Positions 1 to 12,500 of a DNA stretch of 64,000 nt are shown here, piece after piece. Where the stretch lies: the NCBI GenBank assembly GCA_013397935.1, contig VZRN01004657.1, positions 1,137,461-1,201,460 of the forward strand, written 5' to 3'. The stretch comes from Dasyornis broadbenti (Eukaryota > Chordata > Aves > Passeriformes > Dasyornithidae). The notes beneath the pieces are model-generated. The model did no database searches and had not been told where the DNA came from. It worked only from the letters and a program-made list of their open reading frames with translations. The stretch's first letter is position 1. Every line of letters starts with the position of its first letter. A program made the translations under genes and the position numbers.

Positions 1-242
1 GCGCCCCCCCGCCCGGGACAGCCCGTGACCGCCCGACAGAGGCGCCCCGGCGGACCCCTCGACCCTGTGTGGTTGCGGGGCAGGGCCGAGCCCCATGGCG
101 GGGAGGAGGAGCAGAAACAGCCGCAGCTGGGATTGGGGCCCGGCGGCACCACCCGGCCGGCTGGGGGGAGGAGGCGGCGGGAGGAGGAGCGGCGGCGCGG
201 ACCGCAGCGAGCTGGCGGGGCTCGGCGCGGCGGTCCCTGAAG
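1..242 (+). promoter_or_regulatory. ISOC1: ISOC1 core promoter and 5' UTR region (transcription start not located)
   Basis: This GC-rich stretch lies directly before the start codon at 243 and must hold some or all of the 5' UTR. The ISOC1 reading frame has no stop in most of this stretch but also no ATG, only GTG or CTG codons, so an N-terminal extension would need non-AUG initiation. An out-of-frame ATG occurs at 95. The transcription start cannot be fixed from sequence alone. Confidence 0.6.
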
Positions 243-541
243 ATGGCGGCGGCGGAGCCGGGCGCTGCTCCGGGCGGTGGGGGCTGCGCGCCGGCGGGCG
301 GCGGCTCCGTGCCCGTCCTCTTCTGCTTCTCGGTTTTCGCGCGGCCCTCCAGTGTGCCCCATGGCGCCGGCTACGAGCTGTTGATACAGAAGTTCCTCAG
401 CCTGTACGGGGACCAGATAGACATGCACCGCAAGTTCGTGGTGCAGCTTTTCGCGGAGGAGTGGAGCCAGTACATCGACCTGCCGAAGGGCTTCCTGGTC
501 AACGAGCGCTGCAAGGTGCGCCTGGTCCCGCTGCAGATCCA
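95..541 (+). other. Possible overlapping upstream ORF (uORF), exon 1 part
   Basis: An ATG at 95 (context CCCATGG: C at -3, G at +4, a middling initiation context) opens a frame different from ISOC1. The frame stays open to the end of exon 1. After splicing it crosses into exon 2 (codon 542 plus 10103-10104) and stops at TGA 10153-10155, giving about 166 codons. If transcripts begin upstream of 95 it would overlap the ISOC1 start and could reduce its translation. High GC content makes long chance ORFs common here, so a protein product is not claimed. Confidence 0.3.
240..250 (+). promoter_or_regulatory. YY1-type motif AAGATGGCGGC overlapping the start codon
   Basis: The 11 bases AAGATGGCGGC match the well-known YY1 consensus (AAnATGGCGGC) exactly, and the ATG inside the motif is the ISOC1 initiation codon. 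YY1 sites just downstream of CpG-island transcription starts are common in TATA-less promoters. The match is seen directly; occupancy is inference. Confidence 0.55.
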
Positions 542-542
542 G
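243..542 (+). CDS. ISOC1: ISOC1 coding exon 1 (residues 1-100)
   Basis: This exon encodes the initiator Met to VPLQIQ and ends at CAG|GTGAGA, a good donor. It carries the variable Gly/Ala-rich N-terminus and the vertebrate-conserved segment YELLIQKFLSLYGDQIDMHR through LPKGFLVNERCKVRLVPL, which lies ahead of the isochorismatase fold. The frame happens to stay open past the donor to 857 because of the GC-rich island. That is read-through of intron 1 and not an extended exon, because exon 2 continues the homology directly after QIQ. Confidence 0.95.
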
Positions 543-3500
543 GTGAGACCCGGCTGCCCGGCAGCGCCGGCCGCCACAGGTGCGTGTGAGGGCGGACAGC
601 CGGGCCGTCCCGCCTCGGCAGCCCCCGGCCCCTTCCGGGAGAAGCGGGGGATCCTGGAGAGGACTGGGACCGTGGGCACAGCCCGCGCTGACTTGTTTGT
701 CCGTGGAAACTTTTGTTTTCCTAGGGCGGGGAGGCAGGTGCGCTTTGCGCCATACGCGTGTGATGACCGGGCTTTACCTTCAGCGAGCCAGAACCTACTT
801 GGCGTCATGCACGGGAAAACAAGTCAGGTCGCTGAAGTAATCAATGCTCTCGATTAAATCACGCGGCTGGTGCTACCCGGCCTCAAGAGGAGCTGAGCTG
901 CAAGGTGGAAACTCAAAGGGTGCTGGCAAAGTGGGCTGTGCCAGATCTCGGTATCTTGGCTTGTAGGTCGTCAGGACGTCTGTATCCTTCTTTGCCTCAA
1001 AAAACCCTTTCCGATTTACACGTTTATAGCTTGGTAGTTTTGTAGCCACAAACCAGGAAGCCAGACTGGCATCCATCTATGCAGTTACAGATGCTTTCCT
1101 ATGAAGGTACCTTTCTGCTCACTGGAGATTGGTGCAAGTTGTGCTGTGATATTTCCACTCGAAACACATTACTTCTTCCTTCCTCCAGTATCAAAGAATT
1201 CAACTTCAAAAAAAAAACTAAACCAAAACAAACCCCAATAATAAACTCCACGTCATTGTTGTTTTCATTCAGAACATTCTTTTGCAATTTATAATTAAAA
1301 AGTTTTAGTTTATCTAGCCGACATTTCTAAGAAGTTAGAAAAGTGACATCATAAAAGCTGAAACATGGCTTGTCTTCTGTTAATGTTTTCAGAAATGACA
1401 AATTTGTGTCATTTGTAAACTCTGCTTAATCATAGTGCCTTGTACCCATAAACTCTCGAGGTGGCCTGTTTGTTTACACTGTACATCAAGGATTTGTTTG
1501 GAATATTTTGTTATTTTCTTTATGTATGGAAAGACCAGTTAAGAAGGGAAAACAAGTTTAATAACTTATTTTATCTTTTATTATTAACTATACACTTATC
1601 ATATTCTGTTTAAAATGTTTCTGTTTCTGTATTGTAAACAGAATTTATGGAAGCCCAACCAGAAAAAATGGAAAGAGACCGTCTTTCCAACCTGCAAAAA
1701 GAGTTGGTATGGGTGTTAACTAAAGCAAGGATTTTAAAAACAGGATATGTGTAATCTGTGCATGTAACAGTGTTGCAGGTCAGAACTTTGTTTCTTGTTT
1801 GTGCATGCAGATCGCTACTCTGCAAAGACTCTATTGCAGATGCCTTCTGCACTGAAACTGTAAATGCAGCCCAAGCATTTGCAGCAGCATCTATGTCTTG
1901 GAACAAAGGTCAGTATTGAGACAAGGAAAGATACATCACTCCCAGGGTGCAAATGCACTAAATAGATTTGACTGCAGGCATTCAGGATGAACCAGTATTT
2001 TGTGCATTATTGCTTATTTGATTGCCTACTTACACCAATACTGTTGCAGTTCTGTGACAATAGCAGCTGTTGATATGAAAAGGATGGTACTTGTGGGTTA
2101 TTCCTTGATATGTTTCAGCAGCTGTGAATGAGCTGAAGCTATCTCAACTGAGACATTACAATGATGTCAATCAGCTTGCCTTAAACCAGAGACAGGTGCT
2201 CAGAGATCACTTGTTTGAGGAACATTTGGTATGATACAGACACAGCTGTGCTTTTTTAAGACCTTTAAGACTTAGTGATGGAATATTATACTTCCTGTAT
2301 TTCATTCAGGCATTGCCACTATAATGTGCCCTTTTTTCCTTTCCCTTCCTCCCTCCCTCTGTGATGTTTTATCTGCAGTTACACACAACATTGATTTGTC
2401 CAGTTCTGTGTGTGGCATAGACTGAATCACTGTTTTGAATGTATGTTTCAAGAGGGACAGCTTTTGCTCACTGATGTGATTAGACTTGCATATTTAGAAA
2501 ACTATTTTTTGTTTAAAGTTAGAATTCACAGATACTAGCATCCGTATCCCTAGACAATAATTTCAGTGTTTTTACATGCATGTTTTATGAAGTATATGTA
2601 TGCATTTAGTTAGGGGTAGCATTTTAACCTTTAGGGCAGCTAGTCCCCTAAGCTCTGGAATGCTATCCTTCCATTTTGATTCCTGTGCAGGCCTGTCATA
2701 GAAGAATGTCTTTCGTTACAATAGCTCAAGAAATGTCAGCATTAAATGATGTTTGACTGGGCTATTTCAATTTCCTGACCCTGCAGCTGCGGAGGGCAGT
2801 AATCTCATGGAGAAATTTCCATATGCTGCCCTTGGAAAGCTACTCCGTGAACTCAATTCAAGCCTTGATCTGTGCATGGACATTTGCTCTCCAGTTGTTT
2901 CATGCCTTTGTACTGTCCTCATATATGTACATTTGTTTGGTTTGGGTGTTCTGACACAAAACATCCACTTAAACTTTTGATGGGCATGCAGTGCTAGGGA
3001 GACTGGTGGGATGCACTACACTCTGATGTTCTGCCCGGCTGCTGCTCCTCTACTCGAATCTCCTCAACCACAGACTTGCCGTGAAGAGGGACACTTCCTC
3101 AGGCCTGTCCGAACTGGAGGGACTGAGTACTAGCTGAAAGGAGGCATCTGCTCTTCATAAATTTTAAGTCTTTTAAAAGTCTTTTAACAGGATAATATTT
3201 ATAGTTTAGATGGGGAAATGCAGGACCACTTTAAACTCCTCTAAACACAGTTAAATAGTGCTACAAAAATTACTGTGCTTTGCCGTAATATTGTAGCTGC
3301 CTCTCAAGGAGAGAAGTAAGGACAAACACTGGTGATATCCAAAGGAAAGACAGCTATATGCATGTTACAGTTGTGTAATAGAGGAGTTCAGGCAGCTTTC
3401 AAATATATAACCAAGGCAGGCTATTTCACAGTTGCTGTCATTACTTCAAGGTGACTTCTCCTCAGCAGTACTTGTGCTCTGTGTTTACAAATTGGTAAAC

Positions 3501-6500
3501 CTTAAGATACTGAAACTAAAAGGGCAAAATTATTACTGACATCATTGCATAAAGCACGTCTACTTTAGGATGGTTTTCTGAGACAGGTTGATGTCTCAGG
3601 CATATCTTTCTTGAGAAAAGCTGCTTGCACAATGATATTCAACTGTTGCTGAATGATAACGTAAATAAAATAGAATGGTTTATACACAGCTCTTCACTCT
3701 CATTGTACATGCCTGATACTGCTATGGTCAGATGCTTTGGAACTAGAACTAACAGTAACTCAGGAACCTAAGTCCATTTTCTGAAGACTAGGAAAAGCCA
3801 AATGAATTGCAGAGAAGTTATTTGGGGTTTTTTAGGGTGCAATTATAAATGTTTGATACATTAGTACATTCCTAGAGAAATATATTTTTAAAGCAGCATG
3901 TTTCTTAAGCAAGGTTTCTTAAGAAACCTTAAAGAAGGGGAAAAAAGGATTGAAGATATTGAAAGAGGATTTTCTTTCTCAAATCCAGACTCTGTGTTTG
4001 TATATCTTTACTCTGCCGCAAGCATTTTAGTAATTTTAAATTTTACTGAAGACTGTTGTACTGCATTAGTTATATGAACATCATATACTTTTTAAACTAT
4101 ATCTGTCATATTAAAATGCTGAATTGCTTATAAAAGACTGCACATTGGCTTAGCATAAGATATTTATGTTTGTAAATTGAAACACTTGTAAGCTGTTTTT
4201 CTCTTGAAATACATTAAACTGAATTTATTCAATTCATTTCTTTTGAAAAATAGTCAGCAAAGTACAGCTGAATCTTACATATTTCCTTTTAGCAATACTG
4301 AAGAAAAGATGATAGCTTCTTTCTGTTGTCCTTTTTATGCCGTTCTTGAAATACCAAAGCTGCAACATCCTCCAGTCTTCCCTTTTAGTGGGTAACCTTG
4401 GCATGAGATTTATGAGGTGACTAGTGATGTCAAATGAGATTATTTCTTTGCTTCCAGTTTCTTTTTCGTTACAATTACTGTGAGGAAATTTCATTTTGTA
4501 TGTATCTTGTTTTCCTGATGTTTGTACAGGGAAAGCACAGATAAGAAGCCAATATATGTGACTATTTTTGTGAAGCGGAACCTGTAATTATAGTACGTCA
4601 TCACAATCACATTTTGTCTGATTAATAATCACCAGAGGTGAAATAGGTATGAAAATCACCTCTCCTTTCACACGTAGGTCTTTTCTAGAGTAGGATTTAA
4701 AGCTGTATGTAACTCGTGACAGCATAACTTTAAATCCTGCTCTGGACAAGGTCCTAGAGATAACTTCTTTAGGTGGGTAAAAGAGCTGCATCAGGTTACA
4801 TATCCATTTCATGTACCTATTCTGGTTGTGCTGTGGATAACCTTCAGCTGGAGGATGGAAAATTCTAAGAGAAATGAGGTGCAGCAAATTGAAATGCTTA
4901 TATACTGTTGAAGGGAACTTCAGGTTGTTTGGGTTTTGATGTTTTTGGGTTTTTTTTTTACATTTCTTTTGATTTCAAGTTGTTTAATGTTATTGTCGTT
5001 GAGTAGATGTTATATTCAAGGTGGATTTGGGCAGGCACTGTGTGGCTGCAGTGGCTCACAATCCTTGCCCAGCCTGCGTCTTTCCACAGTGAATGAAACA
5101 GGTGTTGATGTGCCAGCTCAGGGTTTGATGTTTAGGTGTACTTTTGCCTTCACTCCAGCTTGGGATATGACACTGGGGAGGTCTGGGAGATTTTCACTGT
5201 CAGGAAATGTGGCGGTGTTACATGTCCCTGATGCAGTGTCATTGTAGAAGGGAAGGATGGCACTGAAAGCAAGTAGGATTTATTCAGTGGCACACTGAAG
5301 AAACAGTAAATTAAACCTTTCCTTTATATGTAGGAAATACTTTCATTAATTTATCAACTGTGTTAGCTTCTCTTTATGAAGCTTAATTTCAAACTGCTTT
5401 CTGCTGTACTCTGTCCTTCCCATGTCTGTACTTTCAGGTAACACCAGCAAGTGTTGACTCTTTGATCTTAGCATCTATTTCTTCCAGTGTTCTCTTGTTT
5501 TGCCACAATTCAGACTGCAAGTTAATCAGAAATAAATATGAAAATCAATACATGAATTATTTGTCTTAGATTTTGTAAAAGCTTTTATTTAGCAAATATA
5601 CAGTTGGCACAACTTTATTTTAGAGTGCTGCTGGTATGAATTTGAAGGCATAAATTAAATCATATTAAACTAACTTGACAATAAAGAAAAGCAGATACAG
5701 TGCTTTTGCTCCAGGTCACTGTGACTTTGACATAAACATATGAGATTCAGCAGAAGTCTATAATGAGGATACTCCCTGGCTGGAAAGACAGTCAGTTTTC
5801 TTCTGCACTTCACTGTCAAATCAGAATAAAATTGAATTGTGCTCTATAAGATGGCTTCCAAATCCACTGTTTTTAATTATTTCATCATCCTTGTCCTTGA
5901 AAAAGCTTAGGGCAAATACCGTTTTTGCAGAAGATCCCAGGCTGGAAGGAACTGCAAGCATCTGAGGGAGCAGAATTCAGGTTTTTCATGACAAGGTGGA
6001 GAAACAGGGTACAATAAGATGCACTTCAAAATGGAAGTAGCAATACAGAAATAATCAGCTACACAAATAAAAGAATAGGTAGAGCTCAAAGGATGATTTT
6101 TAGGTTTAAAATGCACCTCAGGAGTCTAAGTATCATCAATTATGAAAAGAGCAAATAGTGTACTGGAAAGTGCAAAATAAACAAGGCTTGAAAGGGCTGT
6201 GAATTGGCTGATATTTGAGGCTCTCCTAGTGCAGTGAAGTAGTATGGGCAGAGAAACACTGCTGTGATTGTAGTAGTGGGTGCCTCACTCCAGCCTGCGA
6301 TTTGAAAACTACCCCAGGGAGGACCATGAAAATTATTTGAGTTGTAGGAAGAAATACTAAAAGCATGTGTTTTAGAATAAGGAAAGGAAGGAGAAGACCT
6401 AAAGGGAGACCAGGTCTGAGTCTTGAGGTCTGATAGTAGGTTTTGCACATGGTTATCCATGTGAAGGAGGGTGATAACACACTCGTGTTTCAAATTCACT

Positions 6501-9500
6501 GTGGATATAACTGGAAATAACACTCTTAAATAGCAGCAAAGGAGCTGTGAATGAGAAAACACTGAAAGGTAAAGGTAACAGAGCTGTGGAATTTGTTTTA
6601 TAGGATTTCTGTTACTGATGGGTCAGACCAGGTGATTATCTGTGAAGAGTATTTGTGTTTGTTTGATCCTTCTGTAGCAGCAGACTATGCAGTTTCTGGA
6701 AGACATTCATAGTCTATTCACATTTATTCCTCTGCTAAGAATGGTATCATTATCTGCCGCACTGGCAGAGGAAGGTGTATACCAAGGCAGTAGATTAACT
6801 TCACACAGATCATTCTACAGTCCATGATGGTTTGTGGTAGTTCAAAAAGATCTTTAAAAATTACAGAATCACAGAATCAATTCGATTCTATTTAAAAATT
6901 ACAGAATCACAGAATCAATTAGATTCTAAAAGGCCTCTGAGATCGATTCCAACAGCTGTGGCTGAACACTGCCATGTCAACTAGATCATGGCAGTAAGTG
7001 CTGCATCCAGCCTTTTCTGTCAACATTTTCAGTGTCAGCAACTCCACCACCTGCCTGGGGAGCCCATTCTAACATCTAATCACCCTTTCTATGAAGAAAT
7101 CCTTCCTAATGTCCAATGTAAACCTGCCCATGGCGCAGTTTTAAAGTGATGGAAAGATTTATAGAAGAAAATAATAGTCTTTGCTTGTCATATAAATGCC
7201 AAGACAAAACGGCACATTTTATGAGTATAAATACACTTATAAATATTGTCTATTCCAATTATTCGATTTTTATTGCTGAGCGGTAGGAAAGTTAAATGCC
7301 ATAATTGACTTCTGTGGTGGTAGTAAGTGCCAGAGCTGGAATGGATCACAGTAGGTGCTCCCTGTGGTGTTGAATTGTACATTAGTACTGCCTGCCAACT
7401 GCTTTCTGCATTGTTGAAGCATCTAGATGTATGGTATTCAAGAAGAAGGCAGTTATTTAATTTTATGTCCAATCTTTCCTGGCCTCTGGCCTCCTTTATT
7501 ACCTGGCGTAGAGCTGCAGAATTGTTATTTGGGAAAAATATCTAGAGGCTGCCTTCCCTAACCCCGTGATCAAAACAGCTGCTGTGTTACTGAATACTAA
7601 AAATCTCCAAGGATGGAGGTCTCACAACCATGGTAACCTTTTTTGGTGCAGCTCTATCTTCCTAGTGATAAAGATTTCCCTAGTGCCTGTTGTGATGCTC
7701 TGTTGTCTTCCTGTGGCATCAGGGAGCCCAGTGTTAGAGCATCTGCACTGTGGGTTTTACTGCATTTGCCTCTGTAACTGCATGTTTTAATAGTGTTGCT
7801 GTTTGGCTCACGAGGACTGGAGGAGCCATGTGTAAGAAGGTTTGCTGCTTTGGCAGTAGTGGTGTAATGAATCTGAGAAGTGAGAGAATTTAGCATTTAC
7901 TGTTGTTAACACACAAGTAATTTTCCCAACAGTTTGAACATGCCGTTGCATATGTTTAAGCATGGCCATTTTTGTAGATTTTCAGCCTTGGGAATTGAGA
8001 TCAGCAACATTTTACTCCAGAGACATATGGTGAATCTGTGAAAGTTTTGTAACTAATATTTATGGATTCCCAATTCCTTTGCGGTGAGTTGACCTTCGCT
8101 GGTCACCAGGTGCCCACCAAGCTGCTCTATCACTCATCCTGAGTCGGACAGAGGGGAGAAAATACAACGAGAAGCCTGTACATCAAGATGAGGGAGGCAT
8201 CACTTGCCAATTACCATCATAGACAAAACATAGACAAAACAAAACTTGGGGAAATTAGTTTAATATAGTGCCAGTCAATAACAGAGTAGAATAATCAGAA
8301 ATAAGAGCAAATGTAAAAACATCTCCTCCCCATCCCTCCCTTCTGCCCAGGTTTAGCTCTACCAACTTCTCTACCTCTGCCCTTCAAGCAGCACAGAATG
8401 GGGGTTGTGGTCAGTTCATAACACTTCACATCTGTCACTCATCCTTCTCACACTCTTCCCCTGCTCCAGCATGGGGTCCCTCCCATGGGAGATAGTGTGT
8501 CTATTCAAGTGTCTTGAACTTCCCAAATGTGCATCCTTCCCACAGGCTGCAGTCCTTCTCAAGCATGCTCCAGCGTGGTCTCGTTTCTACAGGGTCACGG
8601 CTCATGATAGGAGACTGCTTCAGCATGGGCTTTGCAGAGTCATAGCCTTCTTCAAGGCACATCACAGCCTTCCTCAAGGTTCTGCTCTGGGGTCCTGCAC
8701 AAGCTGGAGGTGATCTCTGCTCCACTGTGGACCCCTGTGGGCTGCAGGGGCACAGCTGCCTCACCACGGAATGCACCATGGGCTGCAGGGGAGTCTCAGC
8801 TACAGCACTTGGGGCACCTCCTGTCCCTTTTTCTGCACTGACCTTTATGTCTTCAAGGCTGTTTCTCCCACATATTCTCACTCCTCTCTCACAGCTGCTG
8901 TTGCACAGTGCGGCTTTTTACCTTTTCTGAAATATGTTATCATGGAGGTGTCACCAACGTCACTGATGTAGCAGATCTGTTGTGGATTCAGCTGGCATTA
9001 TAGCGCTCTCTTGATGTGGGGCTGTTTCTGGCATCTTGTCACAAAAGCTACCCCTACAGCCTCCCCTCACTACGAAAACCTTGTCACATAAACCCAATAT
9101 ATCTGTACTCTTCTGAAATACATTCTTTTACAGCTTTTGTAATTTTATTTTAGTTTAAAATGTTACAACCTCAGTCTGCAGAAAATGAAGTGTATATAAT
9201 TAATGGGTACTTCCCAGAAGCTCTTTATTCAGTTCGATTTATCTGTCTGCTGAAAAGCTCCTGAATGGATGTAATTTCTTTTGAGTTGCCTTACAACTAA
9301 ATGACAGTATGTAGTTCTTTTCTTTCCCTGTGGCTTCTATCTGAAGCCCTATGCATTGCTTCTACAGGTAGTGCAAGTAATTTATTTATACAAATACAAA
9401 ATACTCTTTCAAAGTGTAAGAAAATGAAGTATTTGATTTATTTTTCTTATCCCTTCCCATCTACCCCACTTGGTAAACTGTATGAGAGAAACCCCTAGAT

Positions 9501-12500
9501 TACTTTTTTCATTAAAGTGTATTCAGTTCCGTTTCTAATATTTGCAGTCTTCTCTGCTTCCATTATAGCTTTTGGACTTTCATCAGACTTGTGCTGAAAG
9601 ATGTCATAGGCAAAAACTGACTACAATGGAAGTATTGAAAATATGTGTACATACAATATTTTAAAGCAAGTGGAAGTCTGAATTTATTTTAACTTTAATT
9701 TTTCCTGATTCTACATCAGTTCCAAGAGTTGTGGATTTGAAAATTAATTTGAATAATGTAATTTTGCTTTTGGTACTTCTTTTTTTTTACTGTACTTTAG
9801 GCAGTGTGATACTGTCTGCTTTAGGGTTCAGAAATTTCCATGTACATTTATGTTGACATCTACCTCCCACCTAATAAAATCTTGATTACATATTGATGAC
9901 TATCCATACTGTTCAGTATCAGCTATTCATTTGCATTTAGAAACATATCAAAATCAGGCTTGAAAAACTTTTCTCCTATTTTGACTCAAAGTAACATAAA
10001 TCCGTTATCTAGCTGAGGTATTGCGGACTCTTTCTCATTCTGCTGCTATTCTGAAAGGGTTTCCACTGCCATAAAAAACATTATCTCGATTTCTTTTTTC
10101 AGATTACTACTTTGGGCAACCTGACACCCTCAAGCACTGTTTTTTTCTGTTGTGATATGCAAGAACGGTTCCGGCCTGCCATCAAATACTTTGGTGATAT
10201 CATCAGCGTGGGCCAACGACTGGTATGTTTGCTTTTTTTTTTTCTTATAGTGAGTTTTGATCATACATTGTAAACTATTATTTTATATAGAGACAGTCTA
10301 ATGATTACTTACTATCAGTTAATAACAATGTCCTTTTTTCTAATTAATGTTTTCTTGTCTGTCCCCTTGCAGCTCCAAGGTGCACGGCTCTTGGGAATTC
10401 CAGTTATTGTCACTGAACAGTATCCCAAAGGTCTTGGCAGCACTGTGCAAGAAATTGATTTAACAGGAGCTAAACTTGTGCTTCCCAAGACAAAATTTTC
10501 AATGGTGTTGCCAGAAGTTGAAGCAGCATTAGCAGAGATCCCTGGAGTCCGCAGTATTGTCCTGTTTGGCGTAGAAGTAGGTGCTTTGCCATTCTTATAC
10601 TGGTTTATGTTAATGTCTGTTGGCCCTCAAAGAGGGCATCACTTTCTGTAATTAAAAAACCAACTCAATTTATATTACTTTGAGCTCAGAATAAATTATT
10701 TTTTTGTTGTGTTTAATATTATCTCATAATAAAATTTGAAATGGGATACTTGTAAACTACAGGCACTTATCTCAATCTTAGCTGGCATTTAAAATGCATA
10801 TTGGGTTCCCTAGTAATGCCAGTGGTAGAAAAATACATATTTGAACTCTAATTAATTATGTACTCTAATTTGTGATTGTGTTACTTTCATTTTATTTTAA
10901 TGGTTTGTTGGTGGCTTTTTTACCTTTGACTGTTCCCCTTTAGACTCACGTCTGCATCCAGCAAACAGCATTGGAATTAATTGGCCGAGGTTTGGAAGTT
11001 CATATTGTAGCTGACGCCACCTCATCAAGAAGTATGATGGACAGAATGTTTGCTCTTGAGGTAAGTTTCTTCTTGAGTCAAGGCTTTCTTCACCTTGGGT
11101 TTGTATGTTAAGTTCCCTGCTTATTGCAAGCTAACACGGAATTTCTCAGGACAAAGCAGTGGATAAAAGTAGATTTTAGAAGAGGTGAGTGCTCTGGTTT
11201 TTAAAATAGCATCAAAGATGGAGAAGAATTACTACCTTTTTTTCTCTCCTTAGATTATGATTTAATATACATAACCCGTTTAGGGATGTTTGGAATTTAA
11301 AAGTGATTGTGTCATACAATATAGATTATTCTGTGTAAACGTTAGCATTTTAGCATATCTCTTTATTCAGTGTTATCTGTACAGTAGGGCAAAAGTGCTA
11401 TAAAGCTTTTGGCTTTGTTGTTCCAAAGAATATTTATTCAGGTGTTGAAATTCTTGAAATGCAATGAAATATAGTAAGTGATCCTGTTCAAAGCTCCTTC
11501 TTGTATGTCTGTCCCTCCCTCTGCTTTTCCTCATCTGTGCAAATTAAAGCTTAATCACAAGACTCTGATTATAGCAAAGGTTCCCCTCCCCCCTGCTTTT
11601 AGGAGCTTAGTCTAACTAAATGTTGAGAAAGTGGAGATAAATGTAACAAGAAGATTTAAAAGCACATAGAGTAAATTCATGCAAATGATTTTTTGATAGT
11701 GTACTCTTAACTTACCTACAGGCGTCACTGTTGGAAGTAAAAAACTGAGATATACATTAAGTATTGCTATTTCTGCCCCAAGCCCAACAATTATTTGGAA
11801 ATGGAAATTAATAATAACCACAGTGTGTTACACTTCTTCATAGATTTTGAGAAGACTTAATTTCTTAAAGGCTAAAGAGAAATCCCCAGCATTGAGTGAT
11901 TGATGAAACCCGTGACTTTGATTAAGTGGAAACCTAATGTCAACTGTCACATAGAGCATAGGGATACACACAGAGTACAGGAATGACTGAAGTCATAGAC
12001 TTCCCAAATCAATGTGGTGCAGCAGCAGTAGGAGACAAAACAAATATAGAAAACCTGAAATCTGTTTCCCTTATTGTGTATGTTTTTGTACATTTATCAC
12101 TTACACTGTGTCAGTAAGCATAAAAATTGGGCCAATGTTATAAAGGTTAAAACAGTGACTAATTAGCTTTGCTTTTCTTTCTAGTCAAAAAGGTATTAAT
12201 CTTAAAAGTATGATTGCTTGCAAAAGCTGTAAATTGGTCAGTTTTAGGTAACTTTTTAGTATGCCTGTGCAATGCTTTCTAACTAGGCAAAAGAAAATGT
12301 TTTGCTGTGGTCCCTTATGTTGTCAGCCATTACAGTATGATTCAGCAAACACTTGCTGGTGTTGAGCCAGCAGTAAACCTTCTCTGCTGTGCATGGCAGC
12401 ACATACCAACAGTGTCCTCTTTTTGTCTTACAGAGCCTTGCTTAAAAGTGCTGCTGAGGGATGTGTGCTAGAGCAAGCAAGAGATGGGCATGCTTGGTAG

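Larger units (their letters stand above)
1..680. promoter_or_regulatory. ISOC1: CpG island over the ISOC1 promoter, exon 1 and start of intron 1
   Basis: The first ~680 bases are strongly GC-rich with frequent CG dinucleotides, and base composition falls to the AT-rich genomic norm by about 850. This is the usual island of a broadly expressed vertebrate gene. The window starts inside the island, so its upstream edge and probably part of the promoter are missing. No TATA box is visible before the start codon. Confidence 0.85.
543..10102 (+). other. ISOC1: ISOC1 intron 1
   Basis: Phase-0 intron of 9560 bp with GTGAGA donor and TTTTTTCAG acceptor. It contains the tail of the CpG island, a strong hairpin at 4675-4756, a 20-bp palindrome at 3911-3930, CR1 fragments at 6853-7140 and about 7585-7700, and an LTR at about 8080-9100. 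The stretches 850-3900, 4760-6850 and 9110-10100 show no recognisable repeat or exon; they are AT-rich single-copy-looking DNA. Confidence 0.85.

Noticed and set aside
371..808. 145-codon minus-strand frame opposite exon 1
   Set aside because: Antisense shadow in a CpG island; no homology and no independent promoter or splice evidence.
69..857. 262-codon frame covering exon 1
   Set aside because: It begins at GTG, not ATG, and runs past the exon 1 donor at 543. The protein homology ends at QIQ (542) and resumes exactly in exon 2, so the rest is read-through of GC-rich intron sequence.
10301..10651. 116-codon frame overlapping exon 3
   Set aside because: It is exon 3 with flanking intron bases at both ends. 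The proper exon is bounded by good splice sites at 10373 and 10576.
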